From Deltaproteobacteria bacterium (lineage in GTDB: Bacteria > Myxococcota_A > Polyangia > HGW-17): a stretch of 51,994 bases of DNA. The DNA lies in contig JAFGWM010000080.1 in the NCBI GenBank assembly GCA_016937155.1, positions 1 through 51,994 on the forward strand, read 5' to 3'. The notes below the pieces were generated by a model, which was not told where the DNA came from, searched no databases, and saw only the letters and a program-made list of their open reading frames with translations. Position 1 is the first letter of the stretch, and every line of letters starts with the position of its first letter. Below, one piece after another: positions 35,067 to 44,187 of the stretch. Made by a program: the position numbers and the translations under genes.

Positions 35067-37463
35067 CTATTTAATTTTTTGACACTTATCAGATTTAACA
35101 GTCAGATTTTTGTTTTTCTTTAGTTTTTCTATAGTTTCACAAAAGAGAGAATTTTTCCGAACACCTAAAAATAAAGAGTGAGAAATCTTTTCAAAGGGAA
35201 CTAGGCCCCTATCCGACAATGAGGTTTTTGTCACTATCAACCGTCTCAGAGACCTGACCCGGGAGAGTGCCGCCAGTGTTTCATCTCCAAGTCCGGTATA
35301 CTCTGCGCTTAAAAGCTTCAGATTCATCCTGCCTAAAAATGGAGCGCTCTTATCAGTTATTTTAGTTGAATAAAGATAAATTACACTGATGTTTTCATTT
35401 TTAGATAGATATTCTATACACCTATCTGATATTTTGGTTCCCCCCAGAGAAAGCATTTCAAGTTTTCTGAAATTTGAAATATGTTCACAATGAATGTCTG
35501 TTACAGAGGTCTTACTAAGACTCAATGCCTTCAATGAGAGCATTTTTCCTAAAACCTTCAGGTCAGATCCAGCTATCCTTGTTTTAATGAGGTATAACTC
35601 CCTGAGATTTTTTAAATTTGCAAGATGAATAAGTGCTGCATCAGTAATTCTGGTTTTATCCAGAGAAAGATAGCGCAAAGATACTATACCGGATATCGCA
35701 GCAGCCCCCATATTGGTAATAGGATTTCCTCTAAGATAGAGTGCTCTGATTCCTGTATTTCTTGAAATAAGAGCAAGATGCCTGTCTGTCACTTTTGAAG
35801 ATTCAAAAGATAGGCTGAGTGGAGTTTTTGATTCACCAATAGCTGTTGCAATTTTTTCATTCATTGCAACTTCTCCAGTAATACCACTTAAATTGGGATA
35901 CCTGAGCACTTCAGGAAGTAACTCTACGGATAAAGAGTTTCTCAACTTGAGATGGATATAACCAGGTGCCTTGTTTATACATGTATAATCCTTTAGTGAA
36001 TGCCCCCAGATAAGAGCCGGATATTTTAAATTTCTGAGTATTCTTTTTCCGTCATCATTATTACACAAAATACCCGCAGGATCATTTATGGTGCTTATAG
36101 AAGCCAGAAGCTTATCCGGAACAGTCTTGATATTTTTGGATGTAACCGTCAGGGCCATTGGTTTATCTTCAAAATATAGAATATTGCCAGAAACTTTACC
36201 ATACATAATCAATGACTTAACTAACATCTCATTCCCAGTGTCGAGCACTGGAAAATAATGGCCTGATGAATAGATATATCGTAAATTGTAAAAAGGCAGA
36301 TTCCCCAGCAGATCCGCAGGTAACAGTTTCACCTCACTGACTTTGATTTCAGGACTACTACCTGATAGAAGGTTTTTATGCTGAATATTTCGATGTATCA
36401 AAAATGATAAAACAACCAGTACCAGCAGAAGAACACCAGAAATTCCCAAAAGTATTCGACGGTGTCCCCCTGCGACTTTTCGTCCATCAGCAACGTCTTT
36501 CATGGGTAATGGCAAATTATCCTCAGTCCTCTCAAGCCAGTCTTTATGTGGATCATTTCGGGTGACCGGGTTGTCAGTTCCGGGAATCAAAGGGGATACA
36601 GGATTATTGGCAGCAGCATAAAATTCACTGAAAAATTCCCCGGCGGATTTGTATCTCTCAGATGGCTCCTTTTTCAAACAGGTTTCCACAATATCACTTA
36701 TCCCGGCTGGTAAACCAGCAACAAAAGAATCAAGTGTGGGATGAGTTCCATATACTATTTTCCGGATAAGATCTTCAACTCCATTATCATCGACGTACGG
36801 AAGTCTGCCGCTGAGCATCTGGTAAACTATAACACCTAGACTGTAAATATCTGCCTGTGGCCCCACATCGGACTCACCACGAGCCTGTTCAGGCGCCATA
36901 TATGCAGGAGTACCCATGACAACACCACGTGTTGTGGACTCATTTGCTGACTCATCTCCCTGCTGAAGCTTTGCAATTCCAAAATCAAGTATTTTAAGTT
37001 CCAGATGATTATCTTCATGATTTATTAGGATATTACCCGGTTTTAAATCCCTGTGTACTATATTTTTTGAATGTACAGCATCAAGAGCCTTAGAAATCAA
37101 TCTGGTTAATTCGATTATTTCAGAGATTTCAATCATTACTTCTCTATAAATCATATCTCTGAGTTCTTCACCATTAACCAGCTCCATGACGTAAAAGAAT
37201 CTACCATCCTTCAATTTTCCGAAATCAAATATCTGTATAATATTAGGGTGTTTTATCCTATTTACCGCTTTGGCTTCATCAATAAATCTCTTAACAACTT
37301 TCCCGTTTTGAGAAAACTCTGAACTTAATACTTTGATCGCCACTTCCTTCTCAATGGTGGGATGAACACCTCTGTATATGGTTCCATATGAGCCATCCCC
37401 CTTTATCTCAAGGATTTTATATGAACCGATATAACCTCCGATTAAAGTATCATCATTTTTCAT
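35067..37463 (-). CDS. Transmembrane Ser/Thr protein kinase with leucine-rich repeats
   Basis: A 798-residue eukaryotic-like kinase. The cytoplasmic domain (residues 12-280) has the P-loop GDGSYGTIYRG, VAIKVL Lys, HRDLKPGNIL catalytic loop, DFG, and APEQARG. A basic linker leads to one membrane helix (ILLGISGVLLLVLVVLSFLI) near 345. The periplasmic part contains about eight leucine-rich repeats of about 24 residues between roughly 555 and 760. It probably senses an envelope ligand and phosphorylates cytoplasmic partners. The photolyase follows after 9 bp, which may be only a shared transcript. Confidence 0.93.
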   Translation of the reverse strand: MKNDDTLIGGYIGSYKILEIKGDGSYGTIYRGVHPTIEKEVAIKVLSSEFSQNGKVVKRFIDEAKAVNRIKHPNIIQIFDFGKLKDGRFFYVMELVNGEELRDMIYREVMIEISEIIELTRLISKALDAVHSKNIVHRDLKPGNILINHEDNHLELKILDFGIAKLQQGDESANESTTRGVVMGTPAYMAPEQARGESDVGPQADIYSLGVIVYQMLSGRLPYVDDNGVEDLIRKIVYGTHPTLDSFVAGLPAGISDIVETCLKKEPSERYKSAGEFFSEFYAAANNPVSPLIPGTDNPVTRNDPHKDWLERTEDNLPLPMKDVADGRKVAGGHRRILLGISGVLLLVLVVLSFLIHRNIQHKNLLSGSSPEIKVSEVKLLPADLLGNLPFYNLRYIYSSGHYFPVLDTGNEMLVKSLIMYGKVSGNILYFEDKPMALTVTSKNIKTVPDKLLASISTINDPAGILCNNDDGKRILRNLKYPALIWGHSLKDYTCINKAPGYIHLKLRNSLSVELLPEVLRYPNLSGITGEVAMNEKIATAIGESKTPLSLSFESSKVTDRHLALISRNTGIRALYLRGNPITNMGAAAISGIVSLRYLSLDKTRITDAALIHLANLKNLRELYLIKTRIAGSDLKVLGKMLSLKALSLSKTSVTDIHCEHISNFRKLEMLSLGGTKISDRCIEYLSKNENISVIYLYSTKITDKSAPFLGRMNLKLLSAEYTGLGDETLAALSRVRSLRRLIVTKTSLSDRGLVPFEKISHSLFLGVRKNSLFCETIEKLKKNKNLTVKSDKCQKIK

Positions 37464-37529
37464 AGAACGATTTAACCTGAATTGTATGAGGAAATCAATA
37501 ATGATTGATATATTGCCAGAAAAAAGAAA

Positions 37530-38036
37530 CTACTGTGCGGCAGGCGGGGGAGGATTATCATTTTCGGAAACTTCCGGCTCATCCTCTTTTTTCTGCATTA
37601 CCCAAAAAATACCAACTCCCGCAAGAATAAGTAGAATAAACCCAATGATAAGTTTTCCACCCATTTTATCCCAGAAAGGCAACGAAGGGGCCTTTGAGAG
37701 ATTAATGCCCTCTTTCTCAATATTAGCTATAACATCGGGAGGAAGAATAAGATATTTATCATCTCTTCCGATGTAGCCAACGTATTCACCACTGTAGTTC
37801 CATAGTGGAAGGAAAACAACTGTGATCTGTTTAATTTTGTAGCCCAGATCCACGTATCCGTATTGCGGGTGTTTGAATTCATCCTTGTCAGGAAGATCCT
37901 TAACCTTTACTATTTTTTCACCACCGATGGATACAAAACCCCTTTTACGAGCCTGTGCGTCCCCGGAAGAAAGAAGTAATATGTATGCTCCCGCAAGAAG
38001 CATAACTGACAAAGTAATAATCCCGGATTTCCTCAT
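37530..38036 (-). CDS. Exported single-pass membrane protein of unknown function
   Basis: A 168-residue protein with a signal peptide (SGIITLSVMLLAGAYILLLSSGDAQA) and a second membrane segment near residue 130 (LIIGFILLILAGVGIFWVM), then an acidic, Pro-rich tail. The middle is a small, Tyr- and Lys-rich domain. GAGGAGG precedes the start. It sits just upstream of the kinase gene on the same strand. No family recognised. Confidence 0.7.
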   Translation of the reverse strand: MRKSGIITLSVMLLAGAYILLLSSGDAQARKRGFVSIGGEKIVKVKDLPDKDEFKHPQYGYVDLGYKIKQITVVFLPLWNYSGEYVGYIGRDDKYLILPPDVIANIEKEGINLSKAPSLPFWDKMGGKLIIGFILLILAGVGIFWVMQKKEDEPEVSENDNPPPPAAQ

Positions 38037-38165
38037 ATTTTTCCTCCTCTAGTTAATTGCTCTGGAATGAGCAGGAATAAGTTTGTAGGATATGTACTAA
38101 AAAGTCAATCAGTTATGTCAATTTTTTTCAATTGGTAAAAAAATAACATTCAGAAAGCACTTTCT

Positions 38166-39560
38166 TTATTGTGTCTGAGTGAATACCTCTGCTGAAAGTC
38201 TATCTGGAATGACATTTCTAAACAATATCAGTGCAATAAATAGAGTTACAAGTTCAGTAAAGGGAATCGCAATAAATATTCCCTTATTTCCAAATACAAT
38301 TGGAAGAGAGAGGATAAAAAAGGCAGGTAAGACAAGACTTCTTAACACAGCTATAGCAGCACTCCTGTAAATTTTCTGAAGTGACGTAAAATATACGGTA
38401 AAGATGATATTCATTCCACTCAGAATAAATGCAGGCCAGTAGTAGGTTAAAAATTCTTTACTGATTTTAAGCACATCACTTTCTCTATTTAAAAACACTC
38501 TGGTTATAACTTCTGGAAAAAGAACCACTAAACAGGTGATGGCAATTCCAGTTACCAGTGCCGAAATAAATCCGTATAAAAGAAAACTTTTTATTCGTTT
38601 ATTTTTACCTGCACCATAATTTATAGAAAGAAGAGGCTGTAAGGAATCACTGATTCCATATGTTATCATAAGGCCTGTCCATGTGATGTAAGTGACAATT
38701 CCGTATGAAGCCACACCGGAAGTCCCGTAAGCGTCCAGCATTACTGTATTAAATATCCATGTGGTAACACCTGCGCTGATTTCATTGGTGAACTCACTTA
38801 CACCATTTGCAATTGACCTGAAAAACCCGATGCTGAAAACATTATTTATCTCCAGCCGAAAAGAATGAACCGTTTTGTGGAAATAATTCAGGTAAAAGAC
38901 CAATGAAGCTAAGGTTGAAAGACCAGTACCGATAGCAGCTCCTTTAATACCCATACCAAGTTTTGCAATGAATATAAAGTCCAGAAAAACATTCAGCATG
39001 GCCGCTGCAGACATTGCCACAGTTGCCTGAACCACCCCGCCTGAAAGTCTTACATAAAACATGAAATATATGGATGTAAGAAAAAGAGGAATGAAAAATG
39101 TAAGATACCTGATGTACTCCTGAAGACCACTGGCCGTATCAGATTTTCCCCCAAGAAGTTCGCTTAATTTTTCAGGAAAAAGATTCACTAAAACAATGGA
39201 AAGCACAGAGAACAGAAAAACGGCAAGCAACCCCCCAGTGAAAATGCGGTTGGCATCAACATCCTTGCCCTCTCCTCTCAATTTCCCTGCTGTAACACTG
39301 GTACCTATACTTATCATCAATCCGATACCAAAGATGAAAGAAAAATATGGGAGAGATAGATTCATACTGGCTAAAGCCTTTTCACCCACGAATTTTCCAA
39401 TGAATACAGCATCCACAACACTGGCACTGCTTACTGCGATCATTCCGATAACAGTTAAAATACTGTATCTGAAAAACAACCATCCGGTGGGCTTTTCAAT
39501 GGAATCCCTTGTCAATTCGTTAACAGAAGTCAAACTATCTTTCCCAGTAGGCTTCTTCAA
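38166..39560 (-). CDS. MATE-family efflux transporter
   Basis: A 464-residue, about 12-helix multidrug/toxin extrusion protein. The N-terminal SVVDAVFIGKFVGEKALASMNLSLPYFSF and ISIGTSVTAGKLRGEGK are typical, as is SDSLQPLLSINYGAG near the middle. The start is TTG inside the end of the gsk-like gene; a second TTG at 39533 is equally possible. The 26-bp overlap suggests coupled translation, and a nucleoside or base substrate is a speculative link. Confidence 0.9.
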   Translation of the reverse strand: MKKPTGKDSLTSVNELTRDSIEKPTGWLFFRYSILTVIGMIAVSSASVVDAVFIGKFVGEKALASMNLSLPYFSFIFGIGLMISIGTSVTAGKLRGEGKDVDANRIFTGGLLAVFLFSVLSIVLVNLFPEKLSELLGGKSDTASGLQEYIRYLTFFIPLFLTSIYFMFYVRLSGGVVQATVAMSAAAMLNVFLDFIFIAKLGMGIKGAAIGTGLSTLASLVFYLNYFHKTVHSFRLEINNVFSIGFFRSIANGVSEFTNEISAGVTTWIFNTVMLDAYGTSGVASYGIVTYITWTGLMITYGISDSLQPLLSINYGAGKNKRIKSFLLYGFISALVTGIAITCLVVLFPEVITRVFLNRESDVLKISKEFLTYYWPAFILSGMNIIFTVYFTSLQKIYRSAAIAVLRSLVLPAFFILSLPIVFGNKGIFIAIPFTELVTLFIALILFRNVIPDRLSAEVFTQTQ

Positions 39561-40836
39561 GTGAATCTTCCCGCTCCGGCATAGCCCTCATCAATCGTGG
39601 AGAATGCTGAGCAAGAACTTCGTAACTAACCCGATTGGCATATTTGCAGACCTGAGAAAAAGATGAGTATGTCAGAAATTCATAACGATGCTTAGTTGAA
39701 TTGGGAACCAGTTGACGGTGATATCTGTTTGCGCTCATATCATGTAAAAGAGCACTAAGAGCACCATCACCCGCTCCATTAGTGTTCATTATGCGCTCCG
39801 GACCACCCATATAAGGTGCAATGTGTGAATAAACCCTTATTGGATTACTGCAGTCACATTTTCTCACTGGCCTTGAAAACTCATACTGATTGAATTCAGG
39901 TATTGCCCCTGGAAGAAGGGGTAATCTTGTTTTTCTTTTCGCATCATTTTCGGTATATCCGGCAAGATAGAGTCCAGCTGGTCCACTTGTGCATAAAACC
40001 AGGTCAACCCAGTCAAGAGCTCTGTCGCTGGCTAAAAGAGGATCGCTTATTCCGGTAAGAGCATATGCCTCGTCCTCATTCATTGCCACTACTGTCACAT
40101 GTTCCCTCAGAAAGTCCTGCCACCATGAAGCTCTCTCCTCTATAAGAAATCTTGTTCCAAGAGTCAGAACAACAGGTACATTGAATTTTTTTGCATATTC
40201 AATAGCCCGCATGGTTGCTCCGGGAATCTGTTCCTCAGGTTTTGTTCTCAAGAGATATGCCGTTAAAACAAGAGCCCCCGCATGCTCAAATATATGTTCA
40301 GGGATACTCTCAGGTCGCAGGTCATTCATCCTGCCAGGACTGATTGCAAATGAACGCTCTCCTCCTTCGGTAATAAGTGCAAAACAGCGTCCAATTGGTC
40401 CGTCAACACCTTGAAGATAATTGAGATTTACTCTGCTGGATGTATGGCAAAGGTATTTGTATGAATAGGAGCCGATTTTAATGTTCTGGCTCATCACACC
40501 CAAGAGTATGGATTGATTATCCGCAAGGAGGGAGTAATTATGAAGTGTATTGCCTATAGTCCCCCCCGCAAATTCATGACTGACAAAATTATTGTCAAGC
40601 AATTCTGAATGAAGACGTTCTGCATCCTCCTCATCCACAAGGGTCGAACCACCCTTTACGAGATTATATTTTAAAAGAAAATCCTCAGAACAGTTTGCCT
40701 CTATATCAACCAGAGTCTGATCGATACCGATAATATGTACTGGTGTTTCCGAAACTGTCTGGGACTGTATCAGCAGAGGATCTCTATTCGTAACAGGAAA
40801 ATAATGTTTATTTTTTCTTTTTCCGGGAAATTTCAT
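39535..40836 (-). CDS. gsk: Inosine-guanosine kinase
   Basis: A 433-residue PfkB-family nucleoside kinase that makes IMP and GMP from inosine and guanosine. From the first residues (MKFPGKRKNKHYFPV) through GGTIGNTLHNYSLLAD, GVDGPIGRCFALI, the catalytic NTNGAGDGALSALLHD and the end LPEREDSLEEAYWER it follows E. coli Gsk almost position for position, as I recall that sequence. Length matches (434). Such closeness is unexpected in a genome that otherwise does not look gammaproteobacterial and suggests transfer. GGAGTTTAAA precedes the start. Confidence 0.93.
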   Translation of the reverse strand: MKFPGKRKNKHYFPVTNRDPLLIQSQTVSETPVHIIGIDQTLVDIEANCSEDFLLKYNLVKGGSTLVDEEDAERLHSELLDNNFVSHEFAGGTIGNTLHNYSLLADNQSILLGVMSQNIKIGSYSYKYLCHTSSRVNLNYLQGVDGPIGRCFALITEGGERSFAISPGRMNDLRPESIPEHIFEHAGALVLTAYLLRTKPEEQIPGATMRAIEYAKKFNVPVVLTLGTRFLIEERASWWQDFLREHVTVVAMNEDEAYALTGISDPLLASDRALDWVDLVLCTSGPAGLYLAGYTENDAKRKTRLPLLPGAIPEFNQYEFSRPVRKCDCSNPIRVYSHIAPYMGGPERIMNTNGAGDGALSALLHDMSANRYHRQLVPNSTKHRYEFLTYSSFSQVCKYANRVSYEVLAQHSPRLMRAMPEREDSLEEAYWER

Positions 40837-40992
40837 TTTAAACTCCAGTCAGGATCAGAGTTAGAAACTGTCCGACGAAACATAATCGCTCCATCATCGA
40901 CTCTTTTGGACTTTTTTGCTGTGTTTGTCGAGAAGAAATATTATGACAGAAAAATGAATTTCCCGATATCCAATCACAGTATCTGAAGTATA

Positions 40993-41361
40993 TCAGAGCC
41001 CCATCTCATCCTTTATCTGTACAATTACCGATGAAATAACCTTCATCGCCTCAGAAAGACTTGTATGTTTTTTCATTATCAGAACGAGATAATAATCCTC
41101 ATACAGTGTAGTGATAAGAATTTTCTGTTTGGAAGTTTCTATGAGAATTTCCTTGGACGAATTAATTCTGTCATCAAGAATCTGATAGCGAAATAACCGC
41201 CATAAAAGCCCCCATTGTGCTGCATTTATACTTAAATCCATATCATCTATATGACCGAACTGATCAACACTTTCTCCTTCCCAGTCCTGAATAACCGCAC
41301 CAATAGCCCCGGTTACCTCCTCCACAATAGCAGCGAGAAATTCCGTAAATAATGACGACAT
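40993..41361 (-). CDS. Roadblock/LC7-domain protein
   Basis: A small (122-residue) protein resembling MglB-type roadblock regulators: FTEFLAAIVEEVTGAIGAVIQDWEGESVDQFG, then KILITTLYEDYYLVLIMKKHTSLSEAMKVI. Such proteins regulate Ras-like GTPases or polarity systems. The start is uncertain: ATG 41361 fits the domain, while ATG 41394 adds eleven residues. No GTPase gene adjoins. It lies 26 bp after the parvulin-like lipoprotein gene. Confidence 0.75.
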   Translation of the reverse strand: MSSLFTEFLAAIVEEVTGAIGAVIQDWEGESVDQFGHIDDMDLSINAAQWGLLWRLFRYQILDDRINSSKEILIETSKQKILITTLYEDYYLVLIMKKHTSLSEAMKVISSVIVQIKDEMGL

Positions 41362-41420
41362 TAATAATCTTTTCCAGGAAAGATCGATGTGCATAAAAAA
41401 ATCATTTTACCAGTGTCTAC

Positions 41421-42401
41421 TCAATAATTAATGGAATATGTATACTTTGACTTTATCTTGAAAAGCCAATCCTTAAAGTTTTTCCTGAGCCAGTTTTCAC
41501 TCAGTTTATTTCTAAGCTCATCTTTTACTTCATCAAACTGTTTATTGTACTCTTTTATAATTTTTTCCAGATAAACAAAATGAACTCCATACTTTGTTAC
41601 AAATGGCTCAAAAATTTTTCCTTCCTGACCACTGGAAAAAATTTTCTTAATAAATCCGCTATCAAAATCTCTCCCGAACCTGACACGGTTCTCAATTTTC
41701 TTCAGACTGAGGGGAGGAATTGTATTCTCAAACCTGACAGGATAATAACTGTTTTGCAGGTACCAGGCAAGTTGACCGAATTCTTTGTCGTCCTTTACTG
41801 ATGAAGACACTGAAGAGTTCAGCAATATTCTCATGAATGAAAGAACACTTTCCTGCATCATTTCATCCTTAAGACTCTCTTTCGTTACAATCAGTTGTAT
41901 AACTTTTCTCCATTCAGAATGACCAAAATAATATTTTAATTTTCGGAAGTATCTGGATGGTAGATTTTGCTGAATCTCATTATAAACCATCCTGAGTTTG
42001 TCGTCAGGAATTTTATCCGGGCTAAAGTTTTTTTCAAAATCCGACTCAATAAGATAATAGACTGCTGATGATTTATAAAGATCACTTATAATTCTGGAAT
42101 CAAGCTTCTTTGCGGCATCCTGGAAAGCCAGTTCATCATTAATAAGAATTTCCAGTGCAACTGAATATTCAATATTCAACTTTTCTGATAGTTTATAAAC
42201 CTCACTTTTTAGAATATCTCTATCATTTACTTTAGCTGCTATGCTGGCAGAAGAAACCGTGCCTGACCGGGAAAAATTAGGCAATTTCCAGACTGCCAGT
42301 CCACTGACCTTTGGGCGCTGTGAAAATTCAGATTCATTTCCAGAGTTACAACCGCACAGAAATAAAACTAAAAATATCAAAATTTTATGAAAGAAGAGCA
42401 T
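41421..42401 (-). CDS. Parvulin (PpiC/SurA/PrsA)-like lipoprotein
   Basis: A 326-residue lipoprotein with the lipobox FLCGC near residue 18. The N-terminal helical region (VNDRDILKSEVYKLSEKLNIEYSVALEILINDELAFQDA) matches the SurA/PrsA chaperone start. The C-terminal PFVTKYGVHFVYLEKI..DEVKDELRNKL fits a divergent parvulin isomerase. A periplasmic folding role is likely. The start is uncertain: ATG 42401 or TTG 42413. It appears to be in one unit with the roadblock gene. Confidence 0.78.
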   Translation of the reverse strand: MLFFHKILIFLVLFLCGCNSGNESEFSQRPKVSGLAVWKLPNFSRSGTVSSASIAAKVNDRDILKSEVYKLSEKLNIEYSVALEILINDELAFQDAAKKLDSRIISDLYKSSAVYYLIESDFEKNFSPDKIPDDKLRMVYNEIQQNLPSRYFRKLKYYFGHSEWRKVIQLIVTKESLKDEMMQESVLSFMRILLNSSVSSSVKDDKEFGQLAWYLQNSYYPVRFENTIPPLSLKKIENRVRFGRDFDSGFIKKIFSSGQEGKIFEPFVTKYGVHFVYLEKIIKEYNKQFDEVKDELRNKLSENWLRKNFKDWLFKIKSKYTYSINY

Positions 42402-42487
42402 AATGGCAATCAAACGTCCTGAATTTATTCAAGTGTTACTGACACCTGACAACCTAACATATTATAAACCCTTATAATAATATTTTT

Positions 42488-43156
42488 TCAACTTCCGGTA
42501 TTGAACTCAACACAAAGATAACTCAAGGGACATTCTGCACAGGAAGGTTTTTTCGCGCTGCATAACCCTCTGCCGTGGGCAATAAACCTGTGTGACAGAG
42601 AAATCCAAACTGCCTGAGGAAAAAGTGACATTAAATCATTTTCGATTTTTACAGCATTACTTTTGGGGCCTTCGGTTAACCCAAAACGAATTGAAAGCCT
42701 GGCGACATGAGTATCAACAACAATTCCGGAAGGAATGTTGAAACAGTCGTTAAGTACACAATTAGCAGTTTTTCTCGCAACACCGGGCAATTGAAGCAAA
42801 TCCTCCATTGTGGAGGGAACCTCTCCATGATGAACTTGCGTCAAAACTTTTGCCATACCTATAAGATTTTTAGCTTTATTATGATAAAATCCTGTGCTTC
42901 GGATAATACTTTCCAGTTCTAAAGTGTCCGCATCTGCTAGTTCAACCGGGGTGGGATAACGCTCAAACAATGCAGGAGTGACCATGTTAACCCTTTTGTC
43001 AGTACACTGAGCACTTAATATGGTCGCAACAACTTTTTGATAAGGATTTGCGGTGACAAGCTCACTTTCAGTGACAGGATACAGTCTTTCAAGTTCGTCA
43101 GATAAAACTGCCGCCCGTATTTTCCTGTCACTACGCCAGGTAACATTTTTTTTCAT
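42488..43156 (-). CDS. nth: Endonuclease III
   Basis: A 222-residue DNA glycosylase/AP lyase for oxidised pyrimidines. It shows the helix-hairpin-helix LPGVARKTANCVL with catalytic Lys, the Asp in VVDTHVARLS, and the [4Fe-4S] cluster C-x6-C-x2-C-x5-C at the end (CSAKKPSCAECPLSYLC). ATG 43156 follows CGGAG and gives the normal length; the GTG at 43186 adds ten residues. It follows prmC by 61 bp on the same strand. Confidence 0.95.
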   Translation of the reverse strand: MKKNVTWRSDRKIRAAVLSDELERLYPVTESELVTANPYQKVVATILSAQCTDKRVNMVTPALFERYPTPVELADADTLELESIIRSTGFYHNKAKNLIGMAKVLTQVHHGEVPSTMEDLLQLPGVARKTANCVLNDCFNIPSGIVVDTHVARLSIRFGLTEGPKSNAVKIENDLMSLFPQAVWISLSHRFIAHGRGLCSAKKPSCAECPLSYLCVEFNTGS

Positions 43157-43217
43157 TTTCGTACTCCGTAAACCATATCCGACCACAAACGCGTGTATTA
43201 AAAAACCAATTAATAAT

Positions 43218-44069
43218 TTATCTTAACAGTCCCCTGACCACTCTTGGATTTCCTCCCAGATCACTAATTGTAACAATGTCCTTAAATGAATCGGAAAGAA
43301 GCGACGCAACTTTTTCCGTCTGATTGTAAGCACATTCCAGAGCAAGAACGCCGCCATCATTAAGAAAATATGGAGCATGTCCTATAATTTTCCTGATACA
43401 GTCAAGACCATCATCACCTGATCTCAATGCAAGCTCCGGTTCAAAAAGCACATCATCCATAAGAACTTCACCGTTTGGAATGTAAGGTGGATTTGAAACT
43501 ATAATATCAAATTTCCTTCCTTCACAAGAAGAGAACAGATCACTGACTAAAAACTCTATCATGACGTTATTTCTTTTTGCATTTTCAACAGCGGCATCCA
43601 GTGCTGCAGTACTTATATCGACAGCGGTAATGTTTAACTCAGGCTTTGAATTTTTAAGTGAAATAGCTATTGCTCCACTTCCGGTGCCAATATCCAGAAC
43701 AGTCTTTCTTTCTCCACAAATACCAATCACTTCTTCCACAAGAAACTCCGTATCCGGTCTTGGTATCAGAACTCGATGATCAACTGAAAACTCTATTCCA
43801 TAAAATTCTTTTTTCCCGGTTATATATGCAACGGGTTCATGCTTAATCCTTCTTGAAATATATCCCCTTAAAACTTTACGCTCTTCGGAAGTGAGAGGTC
43901 TGTCCATTTCAAGATAAACCCCTACCCTGTCAATATCAAGGGCAAGAGCAATAAGCAACTCTGCATCAAGTCTAGCTGACGGAAGTCCAATCTCAGAAAA
44001 CCTGGTTGAAGTCCACTTAAGAACATCTCTTACAGTCCACCGTTCTTTCTTATCATCAGAATTAACCAT
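43218..44069 (-). CDS. prmC: Release-factor glutamine methyltransferase PrmC
   Basis: Methylates the GGQ glutamine of RF1 and RF2. The 283-residue protein has an N-terminal helical domain, the SAM motif VLDIGTGSGAIAISL near residue 118, and the active-site NPPYIPNGE near 191. AAGG precedes the ATG. In many bacteria it follows prfA; here it precedes nth. Confidence 0.94.
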   Translation of the reverse strand: MVNSDDKKERWTVRDVLKWTSTRFSEIGLPSARLDAELLIALALDIDRVGVYLEMDRPLTSEERKVLRGYISRRIKHEPVAYITGKKEFYGIEFSVDHRVLIPRPDTEFLVEEVIGICGERKTVLDIGTGSGAIAISLKNSKPELNITAVDISTAALDAAVENAKRNNVMIEFLVSDLFSSCEGRKFDIIVSNPPYIPNGEVLMDDVLFEPELALRSGDDGLDCIRKIIGHAPYFLNDGGVLALECAYNQTEKVASLLSDSFKDIVTISDLGGNPRVVRGLLR

Positions 44070-44187
44070 TATAAACCTTGTTTCAGGGTTCTATTTTGAA
44101 TGGAGAAGAAAACCCAGTCGGCACAATACTCAAACTGCAATTTTTAGCAAATACCAATCGAAATTGAATCATAATCGGAGGGTTTTC

